In this document: one piece after another, positions 51,387-59,527 of the stretch
How the letters are laid out: each line of letters opens with the position of its first letter
Position numbering within the stretch: position 1 is the first letter of the stretch
Origin: CAYUYV01 sp050331455
GTDB taxonomy: Bacteria > Pseudomonadota > Alphaproteobacteria > JAJFIK01
Assembly: GCA_050331455.1 (NCBI GenBank)
Contig: JBHJGV010000006.1
Coordinates: 1 to 64,000, forward strand
Direction: 5' to 3'
DNA length: 64,000 bases
Notes under the pieces: model-generated
What the model was told of the DNA's origin: nothing
Database searches by the model: none
What the model saw: only the letters and a program-made list of their open reading frames with translations
Made by a program: the position numbers and the translations under genes

Positions 51387-52454
51387 TCAGCGGCGGGGCA
51401 TGATGACCCAGTAATCAAGGTCGAGGACAATCGCGCTGAGATAGCTGCCTTCGGGATCGCGATAGGGAAACGTTGCGCAGGGCAGATCCTTGGTCGCGAC
51501 GAGGCGGAGCCGCAGCGCGCCGGCATCCGAGCGTCCCGGCAGGGGTGCCTTGTCGAGAACCTCCGACCACGCATAGATGGTATCCCCGGCGAAGGACGGC
51601 GCCGCATGGCGCCCCCCATTGATGGCCGCCACGAGGCAGGCGTTGGCCAACCCGTTGAAGGACAGGGCCCGGGCCAGGGAAATGATGTGGCCGCCATAGA
51701 TCAGCCGCCGGCCGAACCGCCCGGCCGCTTCCGTATGCTGGTTGAAGTGGACCTTCGCCGTGTTCTGATAGAGACGGGTGGCCTGCATGTGGTCGGCCTC
51801 TTCGAGGGTCATCCCGTCCACATGGTCGATCCGCTCGCCGATGGTGTAGTCATCCCACAGATGGGGCGATCCCGAGAGCCCCGTGTCGAAAACACTGAGA
51901 TCAAGACCCGCGGGCAGTTTCAATTCGTCCGGCGCAACGGCGGGCTTGAGATCGGGAACATGGGCTGCCGGAGCCGGCGTGCCTTCGGTCCGCTTGCGCA
52001 CCATCACCCAGCGGACGTAATCGAGAACGGTCTCGCCGCGCTGGTTCGTCCCCCTGGAGCGGACATAGACGACGCCGGTCTTGCCGTTGGAATTTTCCTT
52101 CAGGCCGATGACTTCGCTCTTCGCGGAGACCGTATCGCCGGGATAGAGCAACGCCTCGAACCGGGCTTGCGCATAGCCGAGATTGGCGACCGCGTTCAGC
52201 GACACGTCCGGCACCGTTTTGCCGAATACCACATGGAACGCCAGCAGGTCATCGACCGGCGCCTGGGGCAGGCCGCAGACCCGCGCGAAGGCACTGGAAG
52301 ACTGGAGGGCGAAACGCGATCCGTACAAAGAGGTGTAAAGCGCACATTCGCCCTCATGGACCGTCCGGGGTGTTGGATGCCGGATGGTCTCGCCGAGTTC
52401 GAAATCCTCGAAAAACCGACCTGGATTGGTTTTGCCCACATTCATAACCGTCAT
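51387..52454 (-). CDS. MaoC-type hydratase, probable mesaconyl-CoA hydratase
   Basis: The 355-residue protein is a double hot-dog MaoC-like hydratase: FFEDFELGETIRHPTPRTV starts the first domain and WDDYTIGERIDHVDGMT the second, with RLIYGGHIISLARAL near residue 270. Length and architecture match mesaconyl-C1-CoA hydratase of the ethylmalonyl-CoA pathway, which interconverts methylmalyl-CoA and mesaconyl-CoA. The CitE-type lyase gene lying 162 bases upstream on the same strand fits that pathway. Other MaoC hydratases share the fold, so the specific role is inferred from context. Confidence 0.78.
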   Translation of the reverse strand: MTVMNVGKTNPGRFFEDFELGETIRHPTPRTVHEGECALYTSLYGSRFALQSSSAFARVCGLPQAPVDDLLAFHVVFGKTVPDVSLNAVANLGYAQARFEALLYPGDTVSAKSEVIGLKENSNGKTGVVYVRSRGTNQRGETVLDYVRWVMVRKRTEGTPAPAAHVPDLKPAVAPDELKLPAGLDLSVFDTGLSGSPHLWDDYTIGERIDHVDGMTLEEADHMQATRLYQNTAKVHFNQHTEAAGRFGRRLIYGGHIISLARALSFNGLANACLVAAINGGRHAAPSFAGDTIYAWSEVLDKAPLPGRSDAGALRLRLVATKDLPCATFPYRDPEGSYLSAIVLDLDYWVIMPRR

Positions 52455-52616
52455 GATCGCTCACCCCAAACCGTTCTTGCCCACCGCTCTGGTCAACTGT
52501 CCTTGTTCGGAGGATCCCGGATCGGATGGCCCGGGACCTCAACGTCGTGGCGCGAAATCCTCCGGCCCCAAGCACCGGCCCCAAGCACCGACCCCAAGCA
52601 CCGACAATGACGCCCT

Positions 52617-53516
52617 TCAGACAGCCGCTTCCATGGTCTCGATCGCCTCGGCCAGATCCACAAGCCGACGCGCCTGCTCCGCGTGGAGCCGTTCAACCAT
52701 CCGCCCTTCCACTTGGACGACGCCTTTGGCGGCGTTCTCCGGTTTTTCGAATTCCGCGATAATCGTTCGCGCCCAATCCACGGCCTGCGTTTCCGGCGTG
52801 AATACCTGATTGCAGGGCTGTACCTGGCTGGGATGGATCAACGTCTTGCCGTCGAAGCCGAAGGCAAGGCCTTGGCGGCACACCTCAATGAACCCGTCCT
52901 GGTCCTGGATGCCGTTATGAACCCCGTCAATGAGCGCCAGACCATAGGCCTTTCCGGCAAGCAGAGTGAGAGACAGGCCCGTCACCAGGGGCAGGCGATC
53001 GGGCGTCTGGAGGGCCCCTAGATCCTTCACCAGATCATTCGTTCCCATCACGAAAGCGGCGAGGCGGGTGTCCCGGGCGCGGGCGGCGATGGCTTCCGCC
53101 CGCAGCATGGCAAGGGGCGTTTCCATCATGGCCCACATGGCAAGCTCGGGACCGGCACCGGCCTGGGCCATCAAGGTGTCGGCGGCGCCCACGGCTTCCG
53201 GCCCATCGATCTTCGGCACCAGGATCCCGTCGGGGCGGGCCTTGACCGCCGCCTCGAGGTCGGCCGTGCCCCATTCGGTCTCCAGCCCGTTGATGCGGAT
53301 GATCAGTTCCCTATAGCCATAGCCGCCGCCGGCCACGGCCGCGCACACCTGGTCCCGGGCCGTTTCCTTGGCGTCCGGCGCCACGGCATCCTCCAAATCG
53401 AGGATCAGCGCATCGGCGGGCAATCCTTTGGCTTTTTCCAGGGCCCGGGCATTCGACCCCGGCATGTAAAGCACGCTGCGGCGAGGACGGATGGGACGTG
53501 AAGGGCGCGACGTCAT
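52617..53516 (-). CDS. CitE-like CoA-ester lyase (malyl/methylmalyl-CoA lyase or malyl-CoA thioesterase)
   Basis: I chose the ATG at 53516 (299 residues). RPRRSVLYMPGSNARALEKA, ALILDLEDAVAPDAK (metal-binding Glu/Asp), IRINGLETEWGTADLEA, GILVPKIDG, MMETPLAML and FGFDGKTLIHPSQ are HpcH/HpaI-CitE aldolase motifs. In the ethylmalonyl-CoA pathway Mcl1 cleaves methylmalyl-CoA and Mcl2 hydrolyses malyl-CoA; the length (shorter than Mcl1) leans to the Mcl2-like group, but this is uncertain. The hydratase gene follows on the same strand. Confidence 0.8.
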   Translation of the reverse strand: MTSRPSRPIRPRRSVLYMPGSNARALEKAKGLPADALILDLEDAVAPDAKETARDQVCAAVAGGGYGYRELIIRINGLETEWGTADLEAAVKARPDGILVPKIDGPEAVGAADTLMAQAGAGPELAMWAMMETPLAMLRAEAIAARARDTRLAAFVMGTNDLVKDLGALQTPDRLPLVTGLSLTLLAGKAYGLALIDGVHNGIQDQDGFIEVCRQGLAFGFDGKTLIHPSQVQPCNQVFTPETQAVDWARTIIAEFEKPENAAKGVVQVEGRMVERLHAEQARRLVDLAEAIETMEAAV

Positions 53517-53694
53517 GGACAAGCTTTCCCAGATGGACGGGTGAGCGAACGCGATGCAACGGATGGCTGACCGACCAGACCCTATACGCACAAGGACGTT
53601 ACTGCCAAGCTGACGGCACTGTCGCAGAACGGTTGCAGCGCAGGCGTTGACGCACCGAACCCCTCCACTTCCTCGGCTGCAGGACCGATCGACA

Positions 53695-54558
53695 ATGCAA
53701 GGCGTACTCTCCATTCAATCACAAGTGGTTTTCGGGCATGTGGGCAACAGCGCCGCCCAATTCGCGCTGCAATGCCTGGGCCTGGAAGTGTGGGGTGTGC
53801 CGACGGTTCTGTACTCGAACCATCCCGGCCATGGCGGCTTTGCCGGTGCGCCCGTTCCGGCCACAACCCTGGATACACTCATCACAGGCCTTGCCGAGCG
53901 GGACCTCCTTCGGGGATGCCGGGCCGTCCTGTCGGGCTATCTGGGCGCGGCGGATCATGTGGACGCCGTCGCCCGGGCCGTTGGCAGGGCCCGCTCGGCG
54001 AGCCCCCAGGCGCTCTTTTGCTGCGATCCCGTGATGGGAGACACGCCAAAGGGGACTTATGTGCGCCCCGGCATTCCCGAGGGGCTGGCGGCGCATCTTG
54101 TGCCGCTTGCGGACATTCTGACCCCGAACGCCTTCGAACTGGGTCTTCTGACCGGCGCGCCGATCACCGATCCGGCCACAGCCCTGCAGGCGGCCCGGAC
54201 CCTGCCATGCCCCGTGACCGTCGTGACCTCCGTCCCCGTGCCCGCCCAGCCCGGCCGGCTGGGCTGTCTGGCGGCGACGGCGGAACGGGCGTGGCTGTGC
54301 AGCGTGGAGCGGCTCGAGCAGGTGCCCCCGGGCACGGGAGATCTTTTCGCGGCCCTGTTCCTTGGACACGTTTTGCGGGCGGAGCCGCTGCCCATCGCCC
54401 TTGGCCGGGCCGCGGGACAAGTGGACGCAGTGTTGCGCTTCCGGCCCGGGAACGGGACCCATGGCGTCCTTCCCGAAATGCCCCTGATCGATGCCCAGGC
54501 CGCGTTCAAAGACGATCTGCACGCCGCGGTGAAGCCCGTAGAGCCATTTGAAAATTGA
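53695..54558 (+). CDS. pdxY: Pyridoxal kinase (PdxY-like)
   Basis: The 287-residue ribokinase-fold enzyme phosphorylates pyridoxal to PLP. It starts GVLSIQSQVVFGHVGNSAAQ as in PdxY/PdxK, with NHPGHGGFAG near residue 40, CDPVMGDT near 110, LTPNAFELGLLTG near 138 and PGTGDLFAALFLGH near 218, the catalytic Asp motif. The ATG at 53695 is the family start. It is divergent from the CitE-like gene. Confidence 0.92.
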   Translation: MQGVLSIQSQVVFGHVGNSAAQFALQCLGLEVWGVPTVLYSNHPGHGGFAGAPVPATTLDTLITGLAERDLLRGCRAVLSGYLGAADHVDAVARAVGRARSASPQALFCCDPVMGDTPKGTYVRPGIPEGLAAHLVPLADILTPNAFELGLLTGAPITDPATALQAARTLPCPVTVVTSVPVPAQPGRLGCLAATAERAWLCSVERLEQVPPGTGDLFAALFLGHVLRAEPLPIALGRAAGQVDAVLRFRPGNGTHGVLPEMPLIDAQAAFKDDLHAAVKPVEPFEN

Positions 54559-54623
54559 GTGTCCTCAGAGCGTTAATTGCCGCTGCATTGCAAAAATAGT
54601 CCCTAAGGCGCGTTGAAGAATCA

Positions 54624-54652
54624 TGCTTACCATTGAGACGTTTTGGTAAGCA
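54624..54652. promoter_or_regulatory. Perfect 9-bp inverted repeat, possible operator
   Basis: TGCTTACCA and TGGTAAGCA flank an 11-base spacer, 190 bases upstream of the CD-NTase-like start. No T tract follows, so it is not a terminator. An octamer of T lies about 50 bases farther on. A second, shorter hairpin (GCGAGC / GCTCGC, 54790-54806) sits just before the ribosome site. Confidence 0.4.
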
Positions 54653-54843
54653 CAACACTCATGAAACGGTCATTATTCGTATCCTCGACCACTCTTTTTT
54701 TTGAATGATCCCCTGAACCAACCCCATTGAATTTCAGCCATTTAGGCCTGATCATGATGACAGGCTTTCCATAAAAGCCATATTAACCGGCGAGCATTAG
54801 GCTCGCGTGCACCTGGGGGTTTTTGGATCGGAGTGACGGTGCC

Positions 54844-55821
54844 ATGGAGTTTATTCAGGATGTCGTGACACAGACCCGGACGCTTTCCGGCCCGCTCAGC
54901 GGACCGACCGGCGTGCGACCAGCGGGTATGTCCGACGCTGTGATCCTGAGCCGTCGTTGGGGAGAGCGTCCGCCCGTGGCGCGCTCGCCCTTAAGGGAGC
55001 GGTTCCAGGATTTGGGCCTCGCCTATGTCTTGAGCGAAGCGGACTCCGCCCGATTGTCCAAATCCATCGCCGTCGTCCGCCGTCTCCTGAAATTCGCTCT
55101 CGGATCGGAAATCCAAGGTCTGCGCCTCATCGGATCCCATGTGCGTCACACGCGCGTTGCCCCGCATTTTGACGACCAGGCCTGTGTCGATGGGCTTGTC
55201 TGTTTTCGGAGCGACCGGCGCCCCCCCGACGCGTGCGTTGCTCTGATCGCCCATGTGATGGAAGCGTGGCTGCCATCGGACTTCATCGACGTCTATCGGG
55301 ACAGCGTCGAGATTGACATGATGGGACACCGGCTGCGGCTCATTCCGGGCCAACAGACCCGGGACGGGCAGCTTCACGTCGCCGGGCTGAGCCGTAACCC
55401 AGAAGCGGGCACGCGGCCTTGGATCCCGTTCGATCCGGACGGGACGGCCGCTGCCGTGCGCGACAGCGACAGCCGCCACAGCAATCTGATCACGCCGGTC
55501 ATCCGTATCCTGAAGACATGGAACATCCATGCCGGGCGGCCATTCACGGGCTTTGAGCTGGAAGAGGCTGTGCTGGGACAGCGTTTCCGTTCCACCCGCC
55601 AGATCACATTCATGACCCTCGAAGCCATGGCGGGACTGCCGGAGCCGAAACAGCGATCAGCGTCCGTTCACACCACGCTCAAGGATCTGAAGACGGCGGC
55701 GCGGGAAGCGGCGGCCCTGGAGCGGACCCGCCGCTTCCCGGAAGCCATGGACGTCATGACGCCCCACCTCATGCCGGAACGCGCCGTTGGCGCTCACCCA
55801 TTGCTCACGGGATTTTCGTGA
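54844..55821 (+). CDS. Solitary CD-NTase/SMODS-like nucleotidyltransferase, metal site incomplete
   Basis: The 325-residue protein resembles cGAS/DncV-like nucleotidyltransferases. LRLIGSHVRHT (residues 93-103) fits the Gly-Ser...Thr motif and is followed by FDDQACVDGLVCF where the metal-binding D-x-D normally lies; one Asp of the pair appears to be replaced. LRLIPGQ (164-170) occupies the third-Asp strand (usually F-D-L-V-P) with Arg165 for Asp. The second domain reads RHSNLITPVIRILKTWNIHAGRPFTGFELEEAVL, the K-x-W-N signature of OAS/CD-NTase C-terminal domains. It may be inactive or use other residues. No effector or CBASS partner is adjacent. An alternative start is TTG 54823. The fold assignment is moderately secure; activity is not. 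Confidence 0.6.
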   Translation: MEFIQDVVTQTRTLSGPLSGPTGVRPAGMSDAVILSRRWGERPPVARSPLRERFQDLGLAYVLSEADSARLSKSIAVVRRLLKFALGSEIQGLRLIGSHVRHTRVAPHFDDQACVDGLVCFRSDRRPPDACVALIAHVMEAWLPSDFIDVYRDSVEIDMMGHRLRLIPGQQTRDGQLHVAGLSRNPEAGTRPWIPFDPDGTAAAVRDSDSRHSNLITPVIRILKTWNIHAGRPFTGFELEEAVLGQRFRSTRQITFMTLEAMAGLPEPKQRSASVHTTLKDLKTAAREAAALERTRRFPEAMDVMTPHLMPERAVGAHPLLTGFS

Positions 55822-55833
55822 GGGCAGGCCGTT

Positions 55834-56856
55834 TCAGCGGGCCTTGCTGAGATACCGGTTGATCAGGGTTTCGGCAATCTGCACCGCGTTGAGAGCGGCG
55901 CCTTTGCGCAGATTGTCCGAAACCACCCACATGTTCAGGCCATTGTCGACGGTTGGATCGATCCGGATGCGGCTAACAAAGGTCGCGAAATCGCCCACGC
56001 ATTCGACGGGCGTGACATAACCCTCGTCCTCGCGCTTGTCGATGACCAGAAGGCCCGGCGATTCCCGCAGCAGGTCCCGCGCCTCATCATCCGTAATGGG
56101 ATCGTGAAACTCCACATTCACGGCTTCCGAATGGCCGACAAAGACCGGCACGCGGACACACGTCGCCGTCAGCTCGATCTTGGGATCAAGGATCTTCTGG
56201 GTCTCCACCGCCATCTTCCATTCTTCCCGGGTTGCGCCGTCGGTCATGAACCGGTCGATATGGGGAATGACATTGAATGCGATCTGCTTGGTGAATTCCC
56301 GCTTCTCGGGCACGTCCGTGACGAAGATACCCTTGGTTTGGTTCCAAAGCTCGTCCGACGCCGCCGTTCCGGCACCGGACACGGACTGATAGGTCGCCAC
56401 CACCACACGCTTGATCCGGGCCCGGTCATGGAGCGGTTTAAGGGCCACAACAAGCTGGGCCGTCGAGCAGTTCGGATTGGCGACGATGCGGCGCTTCTCA
56501 TAGCCCGCTAAAGCCTCCGGATTGACCTCCGGCACGATCAGCGGGACATCCGGCTCCATCCGAAATTTGGAAGAGTTATCGATCACGACCGCTCCGGCCT
56601 GGGCAATCCGCGGTGCCCACGTGGCGGCCACGTCGCCGCCCGCGGCCATCAAAGCGATGTCGATACCCTGAAAATCGAAGGTTTCCAGGGATTTGATTTT
56701 CAGGTCCCGGTCGCCATAGGACACCTCGACTCCGATCGAGCGGGAGGACGCAAGGGCGACAACCTCATCGACGGGAAATTCCCGCTCGGCAAGGATGTGG
56801 AGCATTTCCCGGCCGACCATGCCCGTGGCCCCGATGACGGCAATGCGATAGCCCAT
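55834..56856 (-). CDS. asd: Aspartate-semialdehyde dehydrogenase
   Basis: Asd reduces aspartyl-4-phosphate to aspartate semialdehyde for lysine/DAP, threonine and methionine synthesis. The 340-residue protein has the NADP-binding IAVIGATGMVGREML, the catalytic Cys in NPNCSTAQLVVAL near residue 129, VSGAGTAASDELW, and CVRVPVFVGHSEAV with the active-site Arg/His region. It is convergent with the CD-NTase-like gene (12-base gap) and 48 bases downstream of rplS. Confidence 0.97.
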   Translation of the reverse strand: MGYRIAVIGATGMVGREMLHILAEREFPVDEVVALASSRSIGVEVSYGDRDLKIKSLETFDFQGIDIALMAAGGDVAATWAPRIAQAGAVVIDNSSKFRMEPDVPLIVPEVNPEALAGYEKRRIVANPNCSTAQLVVALKPLHDRARIKRVVVATYQSVSGAGTAASDELWNQTKGIFVTDVPEKREFTKQIAFNVIPHIDRFMTDGATREEWKMAVETQKILDPKIELTATCVRVPVFVGHSEAVNVEFHDPITDDEARDLLRESPGLLVIDKREDEGYVTPVECVGDFATFVSRIRIDPTVDNGLNMWVVSDNLRKGAALNAVQIAETLINRYLSKAR

Positions 56857-56904
56857 GGCGGCGTCCCTCCCTGCCCTGATGGTTTCGTACGGACCGATCG
56901 GTCC

Positions 56905-57315
56905 TTACTCGGACGCGGCCTTGGCCTTCGCCTTGGCGGGCGCACCGGCGCCCTTGGCCCGGTTGTCCTGGCGCTCGGCGATCCGGGCCGACTTGCCCCG
57001 ACGCTCGCGCAGGTAATAGAGCTTGGCACGGCGGACGCGGCCGCGGCGCACGACCTTGATGGACTCGATCAGCGGGCTGTAGAGCGGGAAGATCCGTTCC
57101 ACACCTTCGCCATAGGAGATTTTCCGCACCGTGAAGGCCTCGTTGAAGCCAGAGCCGGAGCGGGCGATGCAAACGCCCTCATAGGCCTGGATCCGCTCGC
57201 GGGTGCCTTCGACGACCTTCACATTGACGCGCAAGGTGTCGCCGGGCTGAAACTGCGGAATGGTCTTTCCGGAGGCGGCCATTTCTTCGGCCTCGATCTG
57301 TTCGATAATATTCAT
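56905..57315 (-). CDS. rplS: 50S ribosomal protein L19
   Basis: L19 sits at the 30S-50S interface. The ATG at 57315 follows GAGGAGCAAAG and gives 136 residues starting MNIIEQIEAEEM. QFQPGDTLRVNVKVVEG, RIQAYEGVCIARSGSG and RAKLYYLRERRGKSARI are diagnostic. An Ala/Lys-rich C-terminal tail is slightly longer than in E. coli. It follows trmD in the conserved operon. Confidence 0.97.
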   Translation of the reverse strand: MNIIEQIEAEEMAASGKTIPQFQPGDTLRVNVKVVEGTRERIQAYEGVCIARSGSGFNEAFTVRKISYGEGVERIFPLYSPLIESIKVVRRGRVRRAKLYYLRERRGKSARIAERQDNRAKGAGAPAKAKAKAASE

Positions 57316-57363
57316 GGGTCTTTGCTCCTCATGGCCCAGCGGCACATCCGGCCGATGGCGTGT

Positions 57364-58137
57364 TCATCTCTTTTTGTTCGGCCCACGTAAGCGGACCCGA
57401 TCCCGATGACGCATCCACAAATCCGGACGGCGGCGCCGGGTGATCGTCTCGGCCTGATCGCGCCGCCATTCCGCGATGCGCCCGTGATGGCCGGACCCGA
57501 GCACCTCGGGGATGGCAAGGCCCTCCCATTCGGCAGGGCGTGTATAATGGGGATACTCCAGCAGCCCCGTTTCGAAACTCTCTTCGTCCCCTGACCGTCC
57601 ATCGCCCATCACACCCGGCAACAGGCGCACGACCGCGTCCATCATGGCCATGGCGGGCAATTCACCGCCCGAGAGAACGAAATCCCCGAGGCTGACCTCC
57701 ATGACCGGCCGGGCCTCGAACAGGCGTTGATCGATCCCTTCAAAGCGTCCGCACAGAAACAAGGCGCCGGACACCAACGTCAAAGACCGCGCCATTCGCT
57801 GATCGAATGGCTGCCCCCGAGGACTTGGACACAGGATGGGTCGATCCTTGGGCAGGGTGGCGCGGGTCTCATCGAGCGCCGTGGCCACCACATCCGCCCG
57901 CATGACCATGCCCGGGCCGCCTCCGGCGGGCGTGTCATCGACCGAGCGGTGTTTATCGCGCGCAAAAGCGCGGATGTCCACCGTCTCCAGTGCCCAGATG
58001 CCCTGCTCCAAGGCCCGTCCCGCAAGACTAGAGCCAAGGGGCCCCGGAAACATCTCCGGGTAAAGCGTCAGCACATGGACGGTCCAGGGCTCAGGGACAG
58101 TCCAGGGTCCAGGTCGAGGCGCCAAATTCCCGGTCAT
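57364..58137 (-). CDS. trmD: tRNA (guanine(37)-N1)-methyltransferase
   Basis: TrmD methylates N1 of G37 in tRNAs reading CNN codons with S-adenosylmethionine. The 257-residue protein has the N-terminal LTLYPEMFPGPLGSSL, DDTPAGGGPGMVM, and the SAM-binding trefoil knot VSLGDFVLSGGELPAM. The start overlaps the rimM end by 4 bases; an in-frame Met inside the knot domain is too late to be the start. The N-terminus is some 15 Pro-rich residues longer than usual. Confidence 0.96.
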   Translation of the reverse strand: MTGNLAPRPGPWTVPEPWTVHVLTLYPEMFPGPLGSSLAGRALEQGIWALETVDIRAFARDKHRSVDDTPAGGGPGMVMRADVVATALDETRATLPKDRPILCPSPRGQPFDQRMARSLTLVSGALFLCGRFEGIDQRLFEARPVMEVSLGDFVLSGGELPAMAMMDAVVRLLPGVMGDGRSGDEESFETGLLEYPHYTRPAEWEGLAIPEVLGSGHHGRIAEWRRDQAETITRRRRPDLWMRHRDRVRLRGPNKKR

Positions 58138-58805
58138 GGGTCTCTCCCTGCGTCCTCGTCCGCACCCGGCCCAGCGTCGCCCTCCTCAAGCAGACCCGGC
58201 AGCGGCGCAACCACGATCCGGCCCTGCCCCACATCGACTACGGGCACCAAGTCCCGGGTGAACGGGACCAGAACCAGCCGACCCGTTCCGGCAAGGCGCA
58301 GCTCCAACAGATCGCCCGCGCCGAAATCATAGACCGCATGGACCGTGCCCAGCGCTTCGCCGTCCTCGTTCAGTGCGTCCAGACCGATCAGATCCGTCTG
58401 GTAGAAGTCGTCCTCGTCCTCCGGCTCGGGCAGCGCCGCGCGGTCCACATAAAACGCCGTCCCTTTGAGGGCCTCCGCGCCATCGCGGGTGGTGACCCCT
58501 TCGACACGGGCAATGAGACCGTCCTTGTGACTGCGCAGATCCAGGAGCGTGAACGCCCGCCCCTCCCGATCCCGGACCGGACCGTAATCGGCGACGCTCA
58601 GGGGGTCATCCGTGAACGGCTTGATGCGCACCTCGCCCTGGACGCCGCGGGCACCCGCAAAGGCCCCGAGACAGACAAGGCCGGGGGGGACGTCCTGGGG
58701 CCGTTCCAGCCGCGCATGGGGTTTTCCTGCCCCCGAGCCGGCCGGTGCCGGCGGCGAGCCGAAAGGGGCCCCGGCGCGATCAGGACTCAGCCTTCTCCTC
58801 GGCAT
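58134..58805 (-). CDS. rimM: 16S rRNA-processing protein RimM
   Basis: RimM assists 30S maturation and binds S19. The ATG at 58805, inside the end of rpsP, follows GAAGAAGGAT and gives 223 residues. VCLGAFAGARGVQGEVRIKPFTD marks the N-terminal RimM barrel (beginning near residue 45 after a Pro/Arg-rich lead), and DLIGLDALNEDGEALGTV plus LVPFTRDLVPVVD the PRC-barrel domain. It overlaps trmD at its 3' end. Confidence 0.93.
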   Translation of the reverse strand: MPRRRLSPDRAGAPFGSPPAPAGSGAGKPHARLERPQDVPPGLVCLGAFAGARGVQGEVRIKPFTDDPLSVADYGPVRDREGRAFTLLDLRSHKDGLIARVEGVTTRDGAEALKGTAFYVDRAALPEPEDEDDFYQTDLIGLDALNEDGEALGTVHAVYDFGAGDLLELRLAGTGRLVLVPFTRDLVPVVDVGQGRIVVAPLPGLLEEGDAGPGADEDAGRDP

Positions 58806-59244
58806 CGCCGGATCCTTCTTCACCGCCCTCGACCGGCGCATCTTCGGCCGGAGCCGCATCGGCTTCGGCGGCCTCGGCAGCGGCGGCCTCGGCGGCAGCC
58901 CGCGCCTCTTCTTCCTTAGCCTGCTTTTCAGCCAGTCGCTCCTGGGCCTTTTTGCCCGGCTCGGCCTTTTTGGGATTGTTGCCGGGAGCCCAGGTGGTCA
59001 ACTCACGTTCGCTCAGGAAGCGGGCCACGCGATCGGTCGGAGTCGCGCCGGTCTTCAGCCAGTGGCGGGCCCGGTCCTCGTCGATCATGATCCGGTTTTC
59101 ATGCTCCTTGGGCAGGAGCGGGTTATAGGTGCCGATCTTCTCGATAAAGCGGCCGTCCCGGCGAGCGCGGCTGTCGGCCACGACGATCCGGTAGACGGGA
59201 CGTTTCTTGGCACCGCCCCGGGCGAGGCGAATTTTCAACGACAT
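58780..59244 (-). CDS. rpsP: 30S ribosomal protein S16 with acidic C-terminal extension
   Basis: The ATG at 59244 gives 154 residues starting MSLKIRLARGGAKKRP, the S16 N-terminus; KIGTYNPL and RARHWLKTGATPTDRVARFL follow. The core ends near residue 95. The remainder is a Lys/Glu/Ala-rich and then acidic tail of nearly 60 residues, seen in many alphaproteobacterial S16 proteins. It is second in ffh-rpsP-rimM-trmD-rplS, about 280 bases after ffh. Confidence 0.96.
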   Translation of the reverse strand: MSLKIRLARGGAKKRPVYRIVVADSRARRDGRFIEKIGTYNPLLPKEHENRIMIDEDRARHWLKTGATPTDRVARFLSERELTTWAPGNNPKKAEPGKKAQERLAEKQAKEEEARAAAEAAAAEAAEADAAPAEDAPVEGGEEGSGDAEEKAES

Positions 59245-59527
59245 TGTTTTCTTCCTTTTTCGAACAGAAACGATCCGATTCCGGAGAACCAAACGCGGAT
59301 CGCGAACCGATCACTTTCATTACAGGGCGCTGGGTCATGACTGGGCGCTGGAGGCTCGACACGAACGCCGTGCCATGGGCCGCAGGGCCGATCTCAACCC
59401 GCCGGCAGGGCCCGCCCACACGCTCCGCATGCTGTGGACCACCCATTCGGATGGCCAAGACCGGCTCGACGACGGGTCTGGCCGGCCCTCCTCAGGGCAT
59501 CTGCAATGACACCGACTCTCCTCTTCC

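Noticed and set aside
54844..55821. CBASS defence system
   Set aside because: Only the nucleotidyltransferase-like gene is present; no phospholipase, nuclease, Cap2/Cap3 or HORMA/TRIP13 gene flanks it.
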